DNA of 6,525 nt, from assembly GCA_934655835.1 (NCBI GenBank), contig CAKUHM010000078.1, forward strand, positions 1-6,525. The letters run 5' to 3'. Shown one piece after another: positions 5,533 to 6,525 of this stretch (position 1 is the stretch's first letter; every line of letters begins with the position of its first letter). A program made the translations under genes and the position numbers. The stretch is from an uncultured Collinsella sp. Its GTDB lineage: Bacteria; Actinomycetota; Coriobacteriia; Coriobacteriales; Coriobacteriaceae. Under the pieces are notes generated by a model that had not been told where the DNA came from, searched no databases, and worked only from the letters and a program-made list of their open reading frames with translations.

Positions 5533-6330
5533 TTAGAGCCCCAGGATGCCACAGACAGCCCGGGCAGCCGCTGCCGGGCGATCGCGCAGACCGTTATGCG
5601 CGCCCGGGATCGTCACGAGAGGACAATCGAGATATTCGGCAGCCGCTCGCGTACCAGCCTCGCGGGGCGTGCCAATCGAGAGCTTGCCCAGGAGCACGGC
5701 GGCCACCGTTTTTGACGCGCGAACGCTATCCCAATCGGGAACGCAGGTCATAGTAATCCCGTATTCGTTTGCCATGAAACCGCGGCCGTTGCGCAGGGCA
5801 TGCTTGGCTTCTGCTTCGGTCGTTCCAGGAGCCTCGGGGTCCAAGTCGCCGAGGGCTCCCAAGAAAAGCCGGAGCGCCCTTGAAACCTTTCCAGCCGCAA
5901 TCATATCGAGCAAAACCGGAGCTGCGCCCAGGCCGACGCCTTCGGCCGACACAGCCGGCTCATGCAGAATCGCACGGGCGACGAGATGGGGTTCGGTACG
6001 AAGAAGCTCCAACGCCACCAACGTACCGGCGCTATGCGCAAGCACATTTGTCGGAGCGCCAACGTGTTCGATCACGGCTTGCAGATCGGCGGCCTGAGCG
6101 GCAAGATCATAGCTGCCGTCTGCCGCATCGCTGCTGCCACCACAGCCGCGGCGGTCGTAGGCAACTACGCGGTAGTTGCGACTGAGCTCACAAGCGATGC
6201 TGTCGAAAAATGTGCCGTCGACACAAGCGCCGTGCACGCACACCAAGGCAGGAGCATCAGGCGACACATCCGGGTCGGCATATTCGCGACAGGCAATCGT
6301 GGTGCCCACATTCTCGACCGTAAAATCCAT
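5533..6330 (-). CDS. Alpha/beta hydrolase, substrate unknown
   Basis: A 265-residue cytoplasmic alpha/beta hydrolase-fold protein; no signal peptide is seen. The oxyanion-hole region is VCVHGACVDG at 31-39, followed by VVAYDRRGCGGSS (55-67), a standard strand and loop of the fold. The nucleophile elbow is AHSAG at 98-102 with Ser100, where the first Gly of the usual G-x-S-x-G is Ala. The histidine is His245 in IPGAHNGL. The catalytic acid is not obvious: after the strand VAAVLLGKLSIG (209-220) no Asp follows, while Glu124 in ILHEPA is a possible substitute. Relatives include esterases, C-C hydrolases and haloperoxidase-like proteins, and the sequence does not choose among them. A GGGGG run (6341-6337) six bases before the ATG serves as a ribosome site. 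It is probably monocistronic: 211 bp separate it from the next gene, although no clear terminator follows it. Confidence 0.85.
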   Translation of the reverse strand: MDFTVENVGTTIACREYADPDVSPDAPALVCVHGACVDGTFFDSIACELSRNYRVVAYDRRGCGGSSDAADGSYDLAAQAADLQAVIEHVGAPTNVLAHSAGTLVALELLRTEPHLVARAILHEPAVSAEGVGLGAAPVLLDMIAAGKVSRALRLFLGALGDLDPEAPGTTEAEAKHALRNGRGFMANEYGITMTCVPDWDSVRASKTVAAVLLGKLSIGTPREAGTRAAAEYLDCPLVTIPGAHNGLRDRPAAAARAVCGILGL

Positions 6331-6391
6331 GTTGTGCCCCCATCATCAATGCTCATCCAGTTGCACGTCAGCACGGTTGGATGGACCCGCA

Positions 6392-6507
6392 TTGCTTTAC
6401 ACCTTGTTAACAGATTAACTTTACCCGACCCGAGGCTTTTCATGGTACGGCATCATGAGCGACGTGAAAAAACGAAACTTGTAAAGCAAGAGCCCACACC
6501 TTGCTTT
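6392..6507. repeat. Cluster of TTGCTTT inverted repeats in the right intergenic region
   Basis: TTGCTTTACA (6392-6401) is repeated in perfect inverse as TGTAAAGCAA (6480-6489). The latter overlaps a second perfect dyad, AAAGCAAG (6483-6490) with CTTGCTTT (6500-6507), around a 9-base loop. The short dyad could form a hairpin. Read leftward it is followed by TTTACAAG and later a T run, so it could be a weak terminator for a gene beyond the right edge, or an operator pair. I see no coding region or convincing promoter in the remainder of 6331-6525. Confidence 0.45.
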
Positions 6508-6525
6508 GGAGCCGATGCTATGCTT

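Noticed and set aside
6165..6443. A 92-codon - strand frame beginning upstream of the hydrolase
   Set aside because: Two thirds of it lies inside the hydrolase gene in another frame; no ribosome site and no similarity to a known small protein.
6455..6484. A 9-codon + strand mini-frame (MSDVKKRNL) as a possible leader peptide
   Set aside because: No ribosome site precedes it and there is no run of regulatory codons; nothing supports translation.

Overview
The window looks like the chromosome of a high-GC, gut-type actinobacterium. Coriobacteriia, and Collinsella in particular, is my best guess. This rests on GC-rich third positions, a GluC/GluD-like amino-acid transporter, multidomain GGDEF/HD-GYP signalling proteins and the style of the GC-rich bidirectional terminator. 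It is inference, not a database match. No RNA gene, CRISPR array, insertion sequence or integron-like feature is visible.

Left half (2-2953, + strand): a rightward transport operon. It holds the 3' end of one membrane permease, a second permease overlapping it by 4 bp (ATGA), and the ABC ATPase 36 bp later. After a 52-bp gap comes a class I glutamine amidotransferase-fold hydrolase of the gamma-glutamyl-GABA hydrolase (PuuD-like, peptidase C26) family. Together they suggest uptake of glutamate or a related polar amino acid or gamma-glutamyl compound, plus an intracellular gamma-glutamyl hydrolase. The substrate-binding protein is not in the window.

Middle (2973-3017): a perfect 14-bp GC-rich hairpin flanked by A and T tracts. 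It serves as a shared bidirectional terminator between the transport operon and the convergent signalling operon.

Right-centre (3061-5321, - strand): a two-gene signalling operon. The first gene encodes a 626-residue protein ordered as Cys-containing PAS-like region, degenerate GGDEF (GCDKF) with an intact RxxD site, receiver domain, and HD-GYP phosphodiesterase with its metal ligands present. The second gene, 23 bp downstream, encodes a stand-alone HPt phosphotransfer protein. I infer a phosphorelay (kinase elsewhere, then HPt His61, then receiver Asp323) controlling cyclic-di-GMP hydrolysis, with the dead cyclase domain possibly sensing c-di-GMP or GTP. This is the most interesting part of the window.

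Right (5533-6330, - strand): an alpha/beta hydrolase of unknown substrate. It is flanked by two AT-richer intergenic stretches (5322-5532 and 6331-6525) that share small palindromes and an ACACCTTG motif, possibly operators. No gene-free stretch exceeds 300 bases.
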